Positions 1-10,522 of a DNA stretch of 64,000 nt are shown here, piece after piece. The position numbers and the translations under genes are program-made. The notes under the pieces are model-generated. The model did not search any database. It saw nothing but the letters and a program-made list of their open reading frames with translations, and had not been told where the DNA came from. Location of the stretch: the NCBI RefSeq assembly GCF_020023735.2, contig NZ_CP076444.2, forward strand, positions 1,751,501 through 1,815,500, given 5' to 3'. The DNA is from Mycoavidus sp. HKI. GTDB lineage: Bacteria; Pseudomonadota; Gammaproteobacteria; Burkholderiales; Burkholderiaceae. Each line of letters starts with the position of its first letter. Position 1 is the stretch's first letter.

Positions 1-173
1 ACATTGCCAGCTGAAGGCTCAAGATCGCCACCTAAGATTTTCATGAAGGTGGATTTGCCGCAACCGTTGGCGCCAATCAAACCATAACGATTGCCTTCGC
101 CGAATTTAACGGAAATGTTTTCAAATAGGGGCTTCGCCCCGAACTGCATGGTGATATTAGCGGTCGACAGCAC
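1..173 (-). CDS. ABC-F family ATPase, N-terminal part (runs off the window)
   Basis: Reading the minus strand from a GTG at 173 gives about 57 residues that open the first nucleotide-binding domain of an ABC-F protein. A short strand-rich start is followed by an intact Walker [10 protein letters not shown], and the phrase [16 protein letters not shown] proteins are soluble twin-ATPase factors that act on the ribosome rather than as transporters, and this N-terminus resembles the YbiT-like members common in Burkholderia. The GTG start is chosen because an ATG seven bases upstream in another frame meets a stop at once and the frame aligns from the first residue. The rest lies beyond base 1, so the subgroup is not certain. 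Confidence 0.85.
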   Translation of the reverse strand, partial: MLSTANITMQFGAKPLFENISVKFGEGNRYGLIGANGCGKSTFMKILGGDLEPSAGN

Positions 174-238
174 TGTACATGCCTTTTGTTAAAGAAAGTG
201 CCTATTCTAACAGCCAACAGATATACGGAAAACCGCTT

Positions 239-853
239 TCACAATAGATTGCCGACGCGCTGGCCGATTTGCGGCCAGGCTCGTTTCATGTAATAAAACA
301 TCGACCATAAGGTCAGCGCCGAAGCCAAATAGATCAACCACATACCCCAACTCTGAGTATCGATAACAATTTGATAGGCTGGCTCAGACCCCCACCCTAT
401 ATTGAGCGGGCCATAAAACAATAGCATTGGAATCGCGATCATTTGGCACGCCGTTTTAACTTTGCCAAGCGAATTCACCGCAATGTGCTTTGATGCGCCG
501 ATCTGCGCCATCCATTCGCGCAGCGCGGAAATCGTAATTTCACGGCCAACAATCACCAGCGCAATCGCCGCGTTAAGCCGTGATAGCTGGACTAATACCA
601 ACAACGCAGCAGTCACCATCAACTTATCTGCAACCGGATCGAGAAACGCGCCAAAGGCAGAGGTTTGATTTAGTTTGCGAGCCAAAAAGCCGTCAAACCA
701 GTCTGTAAGCGCCGCCAACACAAAAATCGTCGCCGCCACCAAATCTTTATCTCTAGGCGCCAGCATATGATCCGGTAAATAGAAAACCCCGACAATCAAC
801 GGAATGAGCACAATACGCAGCCAAGTTAGGCAAAGCGGTACATTAAATAGCAT
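239..853 (-). CDS. pgsA: CDP-diacylglycerol--glycerol-3-phosphate 3-phosphatidyltransferase
   Basis: Membrane enzyme that makes phosphatidylglycerol phosphate from CDP-diacylglycerol and glycerol 3-phosphate, the committed step to phosphatidylglycerol and cardiolipin. The 204-residue protein carries the complete CDP-alcohol phosphotransferase signature: D51, D54-G55, A58-R59, G68, D72 and D76 at the canonical spacing (DGxxARx8GxxxDxxxD). Hydrophobic segments lie on both sides, including one at about residues 10-26 and one near 170-190. It follows uvrC on the same strand with a 144-bp gap, the usual neighbour pair in proteobacteria. Length is normal for the family. Confidence 0.95.
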   Translation of the reverse strand: MLFNVPLCLTWLRIVLIPLIVGVFYLPDHMLAPRDKDLVAATIFVLAALTDWFDGFLARKLNQTSAFGAFLDPVADKLMVTAALLVLVQLSRLNAAIALVIVGREITISALREWMAQIGASKHIAVNSLGKVKTACQMIAIPMLLFYGPLNIGWGSEPAYQIVIDTQSWGMWLIYLASALTLWSMFYYMKRAWPQIGQRVGNLL

Positions 854-997
854 AAGACGCCTGCGGCAATGAAGAATAAAGTGGGATTGTGCCGGCTTGT
901 AGCGCGCGGGACAAGTGTAATTGTATCGAGATACAGTTATGAGCAGGATCTAATATCTGGCTAACCTCCAAATACCCATTACTTTAATCGCGGCATT

Positions 998-2986
998 TCA
1001 ATGCAACTGCCGGTAAATCTGCTCCGCCAGCGCGCGCGAAAGCCCCTCAACACTCGCCAACTCATCAATACTTGCATCACTCACTCCACGCATACTACCA
1101 AAGCGCGCGAGCAAGCGCTGACGGCGTTTCGCACCCACCCCTTCAAGCGTTTCAAGCTGCGAGCTTTGGCGCGTCTTCGCGCGTTTAGCGCGCATACCCG
1201 TGATCGCAAAACGGTGTGCTTCATCACGAATCTGCGCAATCAACATCAACGCAGCACTGTCTTTACCCAAGGCAACAGGAGAACGGCCATCAGCAAAAAC
1301 CAGTGTTTCAAGCCCAACCTTGCGCCCTTCTCCTTTCGCCACGCCCACTAAAATCCCAATATCGAGCCCAAGTTCAACTAACACTTGGCGCGCCACTTCG
1401 ATTTGCCCTTTACCGCCATCAACTAATATCAGATCGGGCAAGATACTGACCGGTGCTGATTGGGCGACCTCGTCATGGCTTGCAGTTGCATCTTGGGCCG
1501 CCGCCAATTCGTCACGCGCCCGGGCCGCTTGTGTCATGCGTTTCTCATAGCGGCGCGTCAATACTTGACGCATCGCCGCATAGTCGTCACCCGGCGTAAT
1601 ATCGGTAATGTTATAGCGTCGATATTGGGCAGACTGCATCTTATGCTGACAATAAACCACGCAAGAAGCCTGTGTCGCTTCGCCCATGGTATGGCTAATA
1701 TCAAAGCATTCGATACGGAGTGCCGCTAAGTCTTCGCATTCGGGTAAAAGCGTTTGCGCGAGGGCGCGCGTACGCGCTTGTTGCGAACCTTGTTCTGCTA
1801 AAAGCTGGGCCAGCGCCAAGCGAGCATTGTGTTCCGCCATTGACAGCCAGATCCGCTTTTGGCTACGAGGTTGATAGACCACGCTCACCCGGTAACCGGC
1901 CTGTTGCGCAAAGAGGTCTATCAACTGACGGCTGACGTTCCCACCTCCGACGATTAAAGTAGGCGGCATTGTATGGTTTAAATAATACTGCCCAATAAAC
2001 GCTTCGAGTATTTCTCTGGCGTAGGCGGCCGAAGTTGACTCAGCACCGGCCAGTTCGCTGTCAGCTGGCGGCATGTCCGCATCAGCCGCCGGTAAATCCA
2101 GCAACGCTAATGCGTTCTCAGTATGCGCAGGAAAATAAGCTTTGTCGCCCAAATGCCGGCCGCCGCGCACCATCGCGAGATTGACGCAAACACGCCCACC
2201 CTGTATCGCGATGGCCAGAATATCAGCGTTATTATCACTATCCGTCTCAACCGCCTGTTGCTGTAGCACACCCGCCAACGCACTAATTTGGTTACGCACC
2301 GCAGCCGCTTGTTCAAATTTGAGCTCAACAGCGAAATCATGCATTTTTTGCTCGAGTTCGCCCATGATCTCGCTTTGCTGACCCTGTAAAAAGCGCACTG
2401 CGTTTTGCGTATTGCGCCCATACTCGGCTTCACTAATTGCGCCTACGCAAGGCGCTGTGCACCGGCCAATTTGGTGTAATAAACAGGGGCGCGTGCGATT
2501 GCTAAAGACGGAATCTTCACAGGTACGCAACTGAAACACGCGCTGCAAAATCTGCATACTTTCGCGCACCGCACCGGCATTAGGGAATGGCCCAAAATAT
2601 TGATGCTTTTTATCGATTGCACCGCGGTAATAGACCATACGCGGATAACGATGTCCGCTTAGCTTTAGATAAGGATAGGATTTGTCGTCGCGAAATAAAA
2701 TGTTGTAACGTGGTGCGAGTGCTTTAATTAAGTTGTTTTCAAGCAGCAAGGCTTCGGCTTCAGAACGCGTCACGGTTGTCTCAAGACGCGCGATGCGCGC
2801 TACCATCAACTCAATGCGTGGCGACCGGCGTGCTTTAGTAAAATAGCTTGATACGCGTTTTTTAAGGTCGCGCGCTTTGCCAACATAGAGAACTTCACCT
2901 TGTGCATCGTAATAGCGATAAACACCGGGTAGATGCGGTAATTGCGCAAGTTGTTCAGTAAAATCAAAAATTGGAGCAATCGACAT
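998..2986 (-). CDS. uvrC: Excinuclease ABC subunit C
   Basis: Nucleotide excision repair endonuclease that makes both incisions around a UvrB-bound lesion. The N-terminal GIY-YIG nuclease is visible (G21-V22-Y23 and Y34-V35-G36, then [13 protein letters not shown]). A UVR motif for UvrB contact lies near residues 205-240. An RNase H-like C-terminal nuclease region contains [10 protein letters not shown], and a tandem helix-hairpin-helix tail ends with [18 protein letters not shown]. At 662 residues it is somewhat longer than the E. coli protein (610), as is common in Burkholderiaceae. An acidic, alanine-rich insert around residues 300-320 and another near 505-520 account for much of the extra length. 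The ATG at 2986 begins a run that aligns with the family from the start. Confidence 0.96.
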   Translation of the reverse strand: MSIAPIFDFTEQLAQLPHLPGVYRYYDAQGEVLYVGKARDLKKRVSSYFTKARRSPRIELMVARIARLETTVTRSEAEALLLENNLIKALAPRYNILFRDDKSYPYLKLSGHRYPRMVYYRGAIDKKHQYFGPFPNAGAVRESMQILQRVFQLRTCEDSVFSNRTRPCLLHQIGRCTAPCVGAISEAEYGRNTQNAVRFLQGQQSEIMGELEQKMHDFAVELKFEQAAAVRNQISALAGVLQQQAVETDSDNNADILAIAIQGGRVCVNLAMVRGGRHLGDKAYFPAHTENALALLDLPAADADMPPADSELAGAESTSAAYAREILEAFIGQYYLNHTMPPTLIVGGGNVSRQLIDLFAQQAGYRVSVVYQPRSQKRIWLSMAEHNARLALAQLLAEQGSQQARTRALAQTLLPECEDLAALRIECFDISHTMGEATQASCVVYCQHKMQSAQYRRYNITDITPGDDYAAMRQVLTRRYEKRMTQAARARDELAAAQDATASHDEVAQSAPVSILPDLILVDGGKGQIEVARQVLVELGLDIGILVGVAKGEGRKVGLETLVFADGRSPVALGKDSAALMLIAQIRDEAHRFAITGMRAKRAKTRQSSQLETLEGVGAKRRQRLLARFGSMRGVSDASIDELASVEGLSRALAEQIYRQLH

Positions 2987-3265
2987 TTGATAAAATGAAA
3001 ATGTTTATTTCAATAATTATAAATATAATCTTGTAGTTTATTACATACGGTTTTTTTCACAGTCATAATTCAACCAAAAGGCTTTACAGGCCTTAACATC
3101 TAGAATATAAAAACTCTAAATAAACCATTAGAAAAACTTATGAAAGTATTTCACCTAACAGTGCTATACTCAAAAATTACCTCGCGTCTAAAGCATGTAA
3201 GCCATCTTGTGTCAAAACAATAAGTTTTTCTAAATTATTTAATCAGATATAAAAAGATCAATGTT

Positions 3266-4966
3266 ATGAAATTTATGAAACTTACCAGTATTATTGCATT
3301 GCAAGCACTCACCGCATGCGGTGGTGGCAGTGACGTAGAAGGTACTGGAACACCTTCACTCGCAACATCGACGCAGCGTCCTCATAGCGAGCAACAAACA
3401 CAAGATGTAACTGAGCAGATGAATTCTACTCCTGTGGCGTCTCTTTATACTGAACAACAAGTAGATCATGTGAATGGGCAAGATGAACAGCAGGTGTGGA
3501 ACTGTTACGTTAATAGGGTAAAACATACAGTCACTCAAAATGTGATGGATAGATTTAAAGACACAACATTACTTCTTACCTATCCGACCAATACTACTAA
3601 ACAGCTTGCTTCTGCACTTGCCATAGGCCCTGATGCTGGACAGCAAACAAATCTTAGAGATGTCCAAGATAAACAGAGCCTACTTGAGCAGCAAGACACT
3701 CCCCTCACTCCTAGTAAAATTTACCGTGAACCAATCACACCTCCTGATGAGGGGCAACCAACCAAGCATACGGACATCCAATATATACAAGACTTTTATC
3801 CTGAACCAATCACTCCTCCTGGTGAGGGGCAACAAACTAAGCATACGGGCAACCAGCATAAATGGGGGGGAGGCGAAAGCACAGGTAATCAGGCTGTTAT
3901 TTCAACGCCTCCCCGTACACCTAGCTTTTCTGATCAGAGCTATTCCTTGGATATAGACAGCGAAGAGCCACAAGATCTAGATCAACAACAAGATTCTCGT
4001 ATCTACACGAATAATAATATAACTACAATCAATACAGACAATGCCTATGACACAAAAGCTCCTATAGAAAGAAAAATTTCTGACAATCTGGACAAAGCGA
4101 CCATTATTGTAACGCGTGAGCAAAAGCCACCACAAATATCTGTACAAGAATTATTTTATGGAGAATCTAACCACCCCAATTTCCAAGATGCAGAAATTTT
4201 ATTCCTCTTCGACGCTAATAACCATATTGCAGCCATATTGGGAAAAGATGATGAAAATAATTGGTATGGAATATCAAATTATTTTTCAGAAAAAATAATT
4301 AAACTACAAGTAGATCATAAAAATTGGCTAGGCCAGAATATTGTAAATAAGAAAGAAACAAAAATTATTTACTTTACTCAAAGTCAACTTGACCGCATAG
4401 AACCCATTACAATGGACGAACTCACCGAGAGTTTAGAATCCCTTCCTGCACAAGCCGATCTATCTATCATGGATGCTTTTGATCAACTTCCTTCTGGTTC
4501 TATTTTCGTTGAACAATCCAGTACTGAAGATGAAGCCAAATGGGTAAGATCATTTATAGAAAATATATTTTTCTCTAACAATTTTCTGACTAATGATCGC
4601 GTTGATAATCTAATAAAAACCGTCATACAATCTCGTGCAAAAAGACAAATTAGTGATGACACCGAATCATTTATTAAGGAGGCACTCAGCTCCATAAAAA
4701 ATTGCGCTCCTAATGATGAATATTACAAAGCAATGGTAAATAATAGAAGAACCATCTTATACAAAAGCTTTGACATGATAAAGAAGAAGGATAAAAATAC
4801 ACTTAAAATCAATCCAATCATTTATCATGAAATAGTTAGTTTTTATGGAAACCCTTATCTATCCTATAGCCCTGAAAAGGAAGGTTCATTTATTGAAGTA
4901 GCGAGTAACAATAAAATAAAGAGAGCCATTACAAATGATGAGGATTTTGTAATTATTAACAAATAA
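3266..4966 (+). CDS. Putative lipoprotein of unknown function, glutamine-rich with internal repeats
   Basis: I do not recognise a family. The 566-residue protein begins with a short basic-hydrophobic signal ending in a lipobox, LTAC at residues 15-18, followed by GGGSD, so export and lipidation at Cys18 are likely. Residues about 30-270 are low complexity, rich in Q, T, P and E. They contain two copies of a unit, EPITPPxEGQxTKHT, at about residues 155-171 and 180-196 (25-residue, 75-bp period). From about residue 270 on the sequence looks globular, with no membrane segment, and ends in a lysine- and asparagine-rich part. The coding sequence is visibly AT-rich compared with uvrC and earP around it, and the gene has no operon partner. 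Acquisition by transfer or a surface/effector role are inferences only. Confidence 0.7.
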   Translation: MKFMKLTSIIALQALTACGGGSDVEGTGTPSLATSTQRPHSEQQTQDVTEQMNSTPVASLYTEQQVDHVNGQDEQQVWNCYVNRVKHTVTQNVMDRFKDTTLLLTYPTNTTKQLASALAIGPDAGQQTNLRDVQDKQSLLEQQDTPLTPSKIYREPITPPDEGQPTKHTDIQYIQDFYPEPITPPGEGQQTKHTGNQHKWGGGESTGNQAVISTPPRTPSFSDQSYSLDIDSEEPQDLDQQQDSRIYTNNNITTINTDNAYDTKAPIERKISDNLDKATIIVTREQKPPQISVQELFYGESNHPNFQDAEILFLFDANNHIAAILGKDDENNWYGISNYFSEKIIKLQVDHKNWLGQNIVNKKETKIIYFTQSQLDRIEPITMDELTESLESLPAQADLSIMDAFDQLPSGSIFVEQSSTEDEAKWVRSFIENIFFSNNFLTNDRVDNLIKTVIQSRAKRQISDDTESFIKEALSSIKNCAPNDEYYKAMVNNRRTILYKSFDMIKKKDKNTLKINPIIYHEIVSFYGNPYLSYSPEKEGSFIEVASNNKIKRAITNDEDFVIINK

Positions 4967-5088
4967 CACAGTGTAGAAATTATTTTCTGCCAATATTTAA
5001 TTGTTAAAATATTATTTATGACAAACAAGCATATTGAGTGAGATAATGAGCGTTTGTATAGGGCATTGCCCTCTCTACTCATCAACCC

Positions 5089-6252
5089 ATGCCAAGCTGC
5101 GACATCTTCTGCACCGTCATCGATAATTTCGGTGACATCGGTACAAGCTGGCGCCTAGCGCGCCAGCTTGCAGCCGAACACGGCTGGCACGTGCGATTAT
5201 GGGTTGATAAGCTTGAAGCTTTTGCCCATTTATGTCCCACCATCGACCCTCATGCCTACAAACAACAGGTTGGCGATATCATCGTCGAACAATGGTCAAC
5301 GGACAGCGATATAAAGATCAATATCGAAGCTGCCGACATTGTGATCGAGGCATTCGGCTGCAATCCGCCACCGGCTTACATTGCCGCTATGGCTAAACGT
5401 GCGGCCTATCAGCACGCCCCCGTTTGGATTAATCTTGAATATTTAAGCAACGAATCATGGGTTGCAGATTTCCATTTAAAATCCTCGCTCCATCCCCGTT
5501 ACCCGTTACTTAAAACGTTCTTCTTTCCTGGTCTCATTGCAGGCTCAGGGGGCGTCTTGCAAGAGCGCACTCTATTGGCCTCACAACGGGCTTTTTTGTC
5601 AGCGCCTAACGCACGTATTGCACACTGTGCTTCGCTGGGAATACCTCCTGCGGCGGCTCAAGCTACGCTAATTTCACTTTTTTCTTATGAAAATGCAAAT
5701 TTGGAGGCATTACTGAGTGCCTGGTGCAATAGCGCTACTCCGATCACCTGTATTGTGCCGGCAGGGATTATCTCAGCCGCCGTTGCATGCTTTTTCGGTA
5801 TGCCAAAGCTGACAGCAGGCATGGTAGCCGCACGCGGGCATTTAACTGTATACGGGATTCCTTTTGTTGAACAAGATCGCTATGACCTTCTACTTTGGAT
5901 CTGCGATCTTAATTTTGTGCGCGGCGAAGATTCATTTGTGCGCGCCCAATTGGCGCAAAAGCCCTTTGTATGGCAAATCTACCCGCAGCCAGATAATGCA
6001 CATTACGTTAAACTTGAGGCAACCCTTGCGGCCTATGCGTTCGCTCTGCCAGACGAGGCGCGCCTAGCACTGAGTAGCTTCTGGCGGAAGTGGAATAACA
6101 CTTCTGCCGCGCCTTTAGCGCTTGACTGGAATCATTTCTGGCAACCTCGCAACAGATTCGCAAACCATGCAATTAACTGGGCGCAAACACTTGCCAAACT
6201 GGGCGACCTCGCCGGTAACCTAGCGCAATTTTGCGAATCTCAGTTAAAATAG
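5089..6252 (+). CDS. earP: EF-P arginine rhamnosyltransferase
   Basis: GT-B type glycosyltransferase that transfers rhamnose from dTDP-rhamnose to an arginine of elongation factor P, activating it for polyproline translation. The 387-residue protein opens with the family hallmark DIFCTVIDNFGDIGTSWRLA, containing the Asp near residue 13-17 implicated in catalysis. Its C-terminal part carries the nucleotide-sugar binding stretch FVRGEDSFVRAQLAQKPFVW. It sits directly upstream of efp on the same strand with a gap of about 100 bp, the diagnostic arrangement for the EarP system of beta- and some gammaproteobacteria. The start at 5089 gives MPSCDIFC, which fits the short N-terminus of the family. 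Confidence 0.95.
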   Translation: MPSCDIFCTVIDNFGDIGTSWRLARQLAAEHGWHVRLWVDKLEAFAHLCPTIDPHAYKQQVGDIIVEQWSTDSDIKINIEAADIVIEAFGCNPPPAYIAAMAKRAAYQHAPVWINLEYLSNESWVADFHLKSSLHPRYPLLKTFFFPGLIAGSGGVLQERTLLASQRAFLSAPNARIAHCASLGIPPAAAQATLISLFSYENANLEALLSAWCNSATPITCIVPAGIISAAVACFFGMPKLTAGMVAARGHLTVYGIPFVEQDRYDLLLWICDLNFVRGEDSFVRAQLAQKPFVWQIYPQPDNAHYVKLEATLAAYAFALPDEARLALSSFWRKWNNTSAAPLALDWNHFWQPRNRFANHAINWAQTLAKLGDLAGNLAQFCESQLK

Positions 6253-6353
6253 GCAGATTACTTTTTACAACTCATAAATATATATAACGTATCTTGCCTG
6301 GCCGCGCTTTTTGCGCGCCACGGTGATATGTGATTTATTTGCACAGGACCTTT

Positions 6354-6911
6354 ATGAAACTCGCCCAAGAACTCCGCGCCGGCAATGTTGTGATGATCGG
6401 CACCGATCCAATGGTGGTACAAAAAGCTGAATACAATAAATCCGGCCGGAGTTCAGCTGTGGTCAAAATGAAATTGAGCAACTTGCTGACAGGCGCAGGC
6501 ATGGAGTCTGTTTATAAAGCAGACGATAAATTTGAAGATATTGTACTTGACCGCAAGGAAGTGACGTATTCGTATTTTGCTGATCCGATGTATGTTTTTA
6601 TGGATGCTGACTATAATCAATATGAGGTCGAGCAAGTCAACTTAGGCGATGCGTTGCATTACCTTGAGGCAGAGATGAATTGCGATGTGGTTTTCTATAA
6701 TGGCAAAGCGCTGTCAGTGATACTGCCGACGATCTTAGTGCGCGAAATTGTCTATACTGAACCTGCAATTAAAGGCGATACGTCATCGGGTAAGGTTATG
6801 AAAAATGCCAAGCTGTCCACAGGTATGGAGCTTCAAGTGCCACTTTTCTGTAGTATTGGAGATAAAATTGAAATAGACACGCGCACACATGAGTATCGTA
6901 GCCGTGCCTAA
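6354..6911 (+). CDS. efp: Elongation factor P (rhamnosylated type)
   Basis: Translation factor that binds between the P and E sites and rescues ribosomes stalled on consecutive prolines. The frame is open from a GTG at 6330, but the ATG at 6354 is preferred. It has an AGGA seven bases upstream and yields [13 protein letters not shown], the normal EF-P N-terminus, in a 185-residue protein of standard length. With this start the modified residue is Arg32 in the loop KSGRSSA, the residue used by EarP, rather than the lysine of EpmA/EpmB systems. Two OB-fold domains follow, and the C-terminus [14 protein letters not shown] is typical. The upstream neighbour earP supplies the modification. Confidence 0.97.
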   Translation: MKLAQELRAGNVVMIGTDPMVVQKAEYNKSGRSSAVVKMKLSNLLTGAGMESVYKADDKFEDIVLDRKEVTYSYFADPMYVFMDADYNQYEVEQVNLGDALHYLEAEMNCDVVFYNGKALSVILPTILVREIVYTEPAIKGDTSSGKVMKNAKLSTGMELQVPLFCSIGDKIEIDTRTHEYRSRA

Positions 6912-6956
6912 GGGTGTTTTATTTTTCTAAAAGCAAACTAAACGTTAGGGGTTCAT

Positions 6957-7517
6957 ATGAAAAAGCAATTTGTTTTCTTGTTTTACGCCTTATTAACCGC
7001 TACGACTTTATTTAGCTTTACAGGAAAAAGTATTGCCGCCGATCCTACCCCGATTGCGCTGCCGAAGGATTTGCCCGCCGATTTGAAACTGCCCGATAAC
7101 GAAATTGTCTTTTTGAAATTACATGCCGAAGGAATGCAAAACTATATCTGCCGAGAAGGCCAGGGGTGGATTTTCACTGAGCCGGTCGCTACTTTATATG
7201 ATGATAAAAAAGTAGCCGTCGGCCGTCATTCTATAGGCCCAAGCTGGGTCAGCACCGTGGATGACAGCTGGGCGATTGGCCAGGCAGTCAAATCCTTCGA
7301 GCCGAAGAATAAAAATAATATTCCTTGGCGTTTGTTCACGGCCAAAGATCATCGCGGAACCGGCGTTTTTTCAGATGTAACCAGCATCTTGCAAGTTAAA
7401 ACGCAGGGTGGCAAGGTCCCCCCTTCTAAGCCATGCAGCACAGTGGCTCATTTCAATAGAACATTTCCTGCGCAATACAAAGCAACCTATTATTTTTCAA
7501 AGCGCAAGCTCGACTAA
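6957..7517 (+). CDS. Secreted DUF3455 domain protein
   Basis: Protein of 186 residues with a signal peptide (basic MKKQ, hydrophobic core FLFYALLTATTLFSF, cleavage probably near ADP at residues 28-30). The mature part matches the DUF3455 pattern as I remember it: an early LHAEGMQNYIC, then GWIFTEPVATLYDD, GRHSIGPSW, IPWRLFTA and VTSILQVKTQGGKVP, ending with an aromatic-rich TYYFSKRK. The function of the family is not known to me. Its last 21 bases overlap the 3' end of nagZ on the opposite strand. An ATG with GGGGTTCAT upstream marks the start. Confidence 0.8.
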   Translation: MKKQFVFLFYALLTATTLFSFTGKSIAADPTPIALPKDLPADLKLPDNEIVFLKLHAEGMQNYICREGQGWIFTEPVATLYDDKKVAVGRHSIGPSWVSTVDDSWAIGQAVKSFEPKNKNNIPWRLFTAKDHRGTGVFSDVTSILQVKTQGGKVPPSKPCSTVAHFNRTFPAQYKATYYFSKRKLD

Positions 7518-8534
7518 TAATGCTTTTGCCGCAAGATATTGCGGATGTTGTTCAAGTTCATGCCAAGGTATTGGCTCGCCACGAGCGGCAAGGCGCTTAA
7601 TCCGGCTCGCTGAGGTGGCAGAAGGCGTGTAGCGCAATTCAGCCAGGACGCGCTCCGCCTCCTGCGGCAGGTTGCAAACAAGCACCATATCGCAACCTGC
7701 ATCCAGTGCGACTTGGGCGCTTTCGACAAAGTTGCCGATTGTCCGCGCGCCTTCCATGGATAAATCATCGCTCAAAATAGCGCCGGTAAAACCGAGTTGT
7801 TCACGTAATATGTTTTGTAGCCAGATTTTTGAGAAGCCGGCAGGCCGCGCATCGACTGCCGGGTAAACAATATGCGCCGGCATGACAGCCGCCAGCGACA
7901 CGTCTAACCAACGGTAAGGCTGCGCATCTTGCAAGAGAACGTCAAGTGTGCGGGTATCCACTGCCATTGCATAATGTGAATCGGCCTCAACAAAGCCGTG
8001 ACCCGGAAAATGTTTGCCACAATTTGCCAGGCCTGCAAGCGCCAGGCCATGGCTTAAGCTTTTGGCGAGTAAGGTGATGACGCGCGGATCGTGATGAAAA
8101 GCGCGATTGCCAATCACCTTCGACTGCCCATAATCGAGATCCAGGATCGGCGTGAAGCTGAAATCAATATGACTTGCACGCAACTCTAAAGCCAATATAT
8201 AGCCGACCGCAGTCGCCGCGCGGGTAGCGAGTAATACGTCTTGCTCCCATAGTTGGCCCAAACCGCGCATTGCCGGTAAGTGCGTAAAGCCATCGGTTTT
8301 GAAACGTTGGACTCGCCCGCCTTCATGGTCAACCGTGATCAGTAAATCATTACGCACCTCGCGAATCTGCTCAGTCAATGCGAGCAACTGCGCTCGACTT
8401 TGAAAATTGCGGGCAAATAGGATAATGCCCCCGGTTAACGGATGTACGAGCCGGCGGATTTCTTCTTCAGTCAGCTCAGTACCCGCAACGTCCAACATCA
8501 CCGGCCCGAGCGTATTAGCAGATAGATTAGGCAT
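7497..8534 (-). CDS. nagZ: Beta-N-acetylhexosaminidase
   Basis: Cytoplasmic family GH3 glycosidase that removes N-acetylglucosamine from anhydromuropeptides during cell-wall recycling. Key motifs are present: [16 protein letters not shown], containing the catalytic His of the flexible loop, and the nucleophile Asp in [11 protein letters not shown]. The frame is open up to 8573, but the ATG at 8534 starts [21 protein letters not shown], the family N-terminus, and overlaps the end of acpS by 8 bp, indicating translational coupling. The product is 345 residues. Its 3' end overlaps the convergent DUF3455 gene. Confidence 0.94.
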   Translation of the reverse strand: MPNLSANTLGPVMLDVAGTELTEEEIRRLVHPLTGGIILFARNFQSRAQLLALTEQIREVRNDLLITVDHEGGRVQRFKTDGFTHLPAMRGLGQLWEQDVLLATRAATAVGYILALELRASHIDFSFTPILDLDYGQSKVIGNRAFHHDPRVITLLAKSLSHGLALAGLANCGKHFPGHGFVEADSHYAMAVDTRTLDVLLQDAQPYRWLDVSLAAVMPAHIVYPAVDARPAGFSKIWLQNILREQLGFTGAILSDDLSMEGARTIGNFVESAQVALDAGCDMVLVCNLPQEAERVLAELRYTPSATSASRIKRLAARGEPIPWHELEQHPQYLAAKALLVELAL

Positions 8535-8931
8535 TGGTTTTATCCTGTTCGGCAACCACGAAGGCGAGCGCATAATCGCGCTCGTCGCTTAGGGTTACAT
8601 GGGCATGAATGCGCTGTGTAGTCAGCCAATCAGCCAGCGCCCCAAGTGCCACCACAACCGGCCGGCCACTGGGTTCATTTAGGGTTTGCAGCGCACGCCA
8701 GGTCATCGGCCAATGCATGCCAAGTCCGATGGCTTTTGAGAAGGCTTCTTTAGCTGCAAAGCGTGTGGCCAAAAAAGCCAAGCCGCGCGCGGCAGAACGT
8801 GCGGCGCGGGCATGATATTTTGCCAGCTCATCGGGACCGAGTACTTTGTCTGCAAAACGGCCGCCAGTGCGCTCCATCACACCTGCGACTCGGTCTATAC
8901 TAATCATGTCAGTACCAATCCCATAGATCAT
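8527..8931 (-). CDS. acpS: Holo-[acyl-carrier-protein] synthase
   Basis: Transfers 4'-phosphopantetheine from CoA to Ser37 of AcpP. The 134-residue protein shows the magnesium-binding Asp8 in [15 protein letters not shown] and Glu62 in [15 protein letters not shown]. It lies between pdxJ (2-bp gap) and nagZ (8-bp overlap) in the standard order. AcpS-type enzymes usually serve fatty-acid ACP and often act poorly on NRPS carrier domains, so the NRPS in this window probably needs a separate Sfp-type enzyme, which is not encoded here. Confidence 0.95.
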   Translation of the reverse strand: MIYGIGTDMISIDRVAGVMERTGGRFADKVLGPDELAKYHARAARSAARGLAFLATRFAAKEAFSKAIGLGMHWPMTWRALQTLNEPSGRPVVVALGALADWLTTQRIHAHVTLSDERDYALAFVVAEQDKTNA

Positions 8932-8933
8932 CT

Positions 8934-9713
8934 CTACACTCCCGGAAAAGATGTTGATGCAGCGAGCCGAGCAGCCACCATCAGTGCTTTCATTTCACGT
9001 ACGGCGTTTTCCCAGCCAACAAATAACGCATGGGCCACAATCGCATGGCCAATATTCAGTTCTGTGATGTCTTGCAGAGCGGCGATCGGCTGCACATTTG
9101 AATAATGTAGACCGTGTCCAGCATTGACTTTGAGTCCCAACGATGCGCCCAGTTCCGCAGCGCGCGCAATGCGCTCGAGTTCTTGTTGGCGTTCCGCCTC
9201 GTTGCATGCTGAAGCATAGCGGCCGGTATGCAATTCAATGACCGGCGCCAGCGCTTCACGCGCGGCGTGGATTTGGGCTGGATCGGGATCAATAAAAAGT
9301 GAAACGCGTATTCCTGCGCCCGCGAGCTGGCTACAGGTAGTTTTGACTTGGTTTAACTGACCGGCCACCTCAAGACCGCCTTCGGTGGTTAACTCTTGTC
9401 GTTTTTCTGGCACCAAGCATACGTCTTGTGGCCGTACGGTGCACGCAATCGCCAGCATTTCTGGCGTCAGAGCGCACTCGAGATTCATTCTGGTGTGCAG
9501 CAATGGACGTAAGGCATGCACGTCCGCGTCGCGAATATGACGACGATCTTCGCGCAAGTGGAGGGTAATGGCATCTGCGCCTGCCGCTTCAGCGGCTAAC
9601 GCTGCCTGCAACGGATCAGGATAGGCGACACCACGCGCATTGCGTAACGTTGCAACATGATCAATATTGACCCCGAGGTCAAGATTGCCCGCAGGTGGCG
9701 ACAAAAAACTCAT
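8934..9713 (-). CDS. pdxJ: Pyridoxine 5'-phosphate synthase
   Basis: Condenses 1-deoxyxylulose 5-phosphate with aminoacetone 3-phosphate to give pyridoxine 5'-phosphate, the closing step of DXP-dependent vitamin B6 synthesis. The 259-residue TIM barrel begins [18 protein letters not shown], the conserved first strand and loop, and has [30 protein letters not shown] and [10 protein letters not shown] in the expected order. Its start overlaps the stop of recO by 4 bp, so the two are probably coupled in one operon. Confidence 0.96.
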   Translation of the reverse strand: MSFLSPPAGNLDLGVNIDHVATLRNARGVAYPDPLQAALAAEAAGADAITLHLREDRRHIRDADVHALRPLLHTRMNLECALTPEMLAIACTVRPQDVCLVPEKRQELTTEGGLEVAGQLNQVKTTCSQLAGAGIRVSLFIDPDPAQIHAAREALAPVIELHTGRYASACNEAERQQELERIARAAELGASLGLKVNAGHGLHYSNVQPIAALQDITELNIGHAIVAHALFVGWENAVREMKALMVAARLAASTSFPGV

Positions 9714-10522
9714 AAAGTATGTAAATCAATTAGGATTTGGCGCGTATTGAGCACGACTCCGCCGAGGTGGTGATGCAGCAAAAAACGCATCAATTGCTTA
9801 CTCTGGATAAGGGTTAAGGCGCGTTCATATTCGTCACGCTCCATATCGATTAAGGTTTGTCCGGCAATCAGCGGCCAATGCGAAGGCTCCATGCCCTTTG
9901 CCGCACGCACGCCATGCTCTGGATCAAAGACATAAATCCCGTCTGCCGACACCGGCTTACGGGTATGGGCAATATAGTCAAAAGCACTGGCGTGGCCCGT
10001 TTCGCGCAACAGGATACGCTCAAAAGAACGCAGTGCTTGTACTGGCGGCGCGCCAGCGCCAAGCCGGGTCAGCGTCAAGACGTAATGGTCGAAAAGCCGT
10101 TCACACGGGTCTTCACGCGCACAGAATTTAAGCAGGAGTTCATTCGCATAAAAACCACATAGCAAGGCGTGGCCGGTTAACGGCGGCATCCCTCCAACCC
10201 ATTCAGCGCCAGTGAGCGTGCGCAACTCGGATTTGCCGGCCCAGGCTAGAGATAAAGGTTGAAATGTTTGCAACACGCCGCGCAGAGCCGAATAGGGACG
10301 TTTCGCGCCTTTAGCAACCAGTGCCAGCCGGCCGTAATCACGGCTAAAGATATCGAGTACTAGGCTCGTTTCGCGATGGGGGTAGCTATGCAGGACAAAA
10401 CCGGGTTGCTCCACAACCCGGCGTTCAGGGCGCATTGCAGCGCGCCCAGCAGGCTTACTTGAAATAGTACGTGTTAGCGTTGCCGGCAGGATTTCATCGA
10501 CCTGTAATTCATTCATACCCAT
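9710..10522 (-). CDS. recO: DNA repair protein RecO
   Basis: Recombination mediator that helps load RecA in the RecFOR pathway. The 270-residue protein has an N-terminal OB fold containing [35 protein letters not shown], quoted here only as a landmark of the family (roughly residues 42-76), followed by a helical C-terminal domain. The first 40 residues are poorly conserved, so either of the two leading methionines (10522 or 10516) may be used; both overlap the end of era. It lies in the standard rnc-era-recO-pdxJ order. Confidence 0.93.
   Translation of the reverse strand: MGMNELQVDEILPATLTRTISSKPAGRAAMRPERRVVEQPGFVLHSYPHRETSLVLDIFSRDYGRLALVAKGAKRPYSALRGVLQTFQPLSLAWAGKSELRTLTGAEWVGGMPPLTGHALLCGFYANELLLKFCAREDPCERLFDHYVLTLTRLGAGAPPVQALRSFERILLRETGHASAFDYIAHTRKPVSADGIYVFDPEHGVRAAKGMEPSHWPLIAGQTLIDMERDEYERALTLIQSKQLMRFLLHHHLGGVVLNTRQILIDLHTL

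Noticed and set aside
6330..6353. An eight-residue N-terminal extension of EF-P from a GTG at 6330
   Set aside because: It would shift the modified arginine from position 32 and ignore the AGGA placed for the ATG at 6354.
8527..8931. AcpS as the dedicated activating enzyme of the NRPS
   Set aside because: It is the short AcpS type in its usual housekeeping place; a dedicated Sfp-type enzyme would be expected, though low-level activity cannot be excluded.
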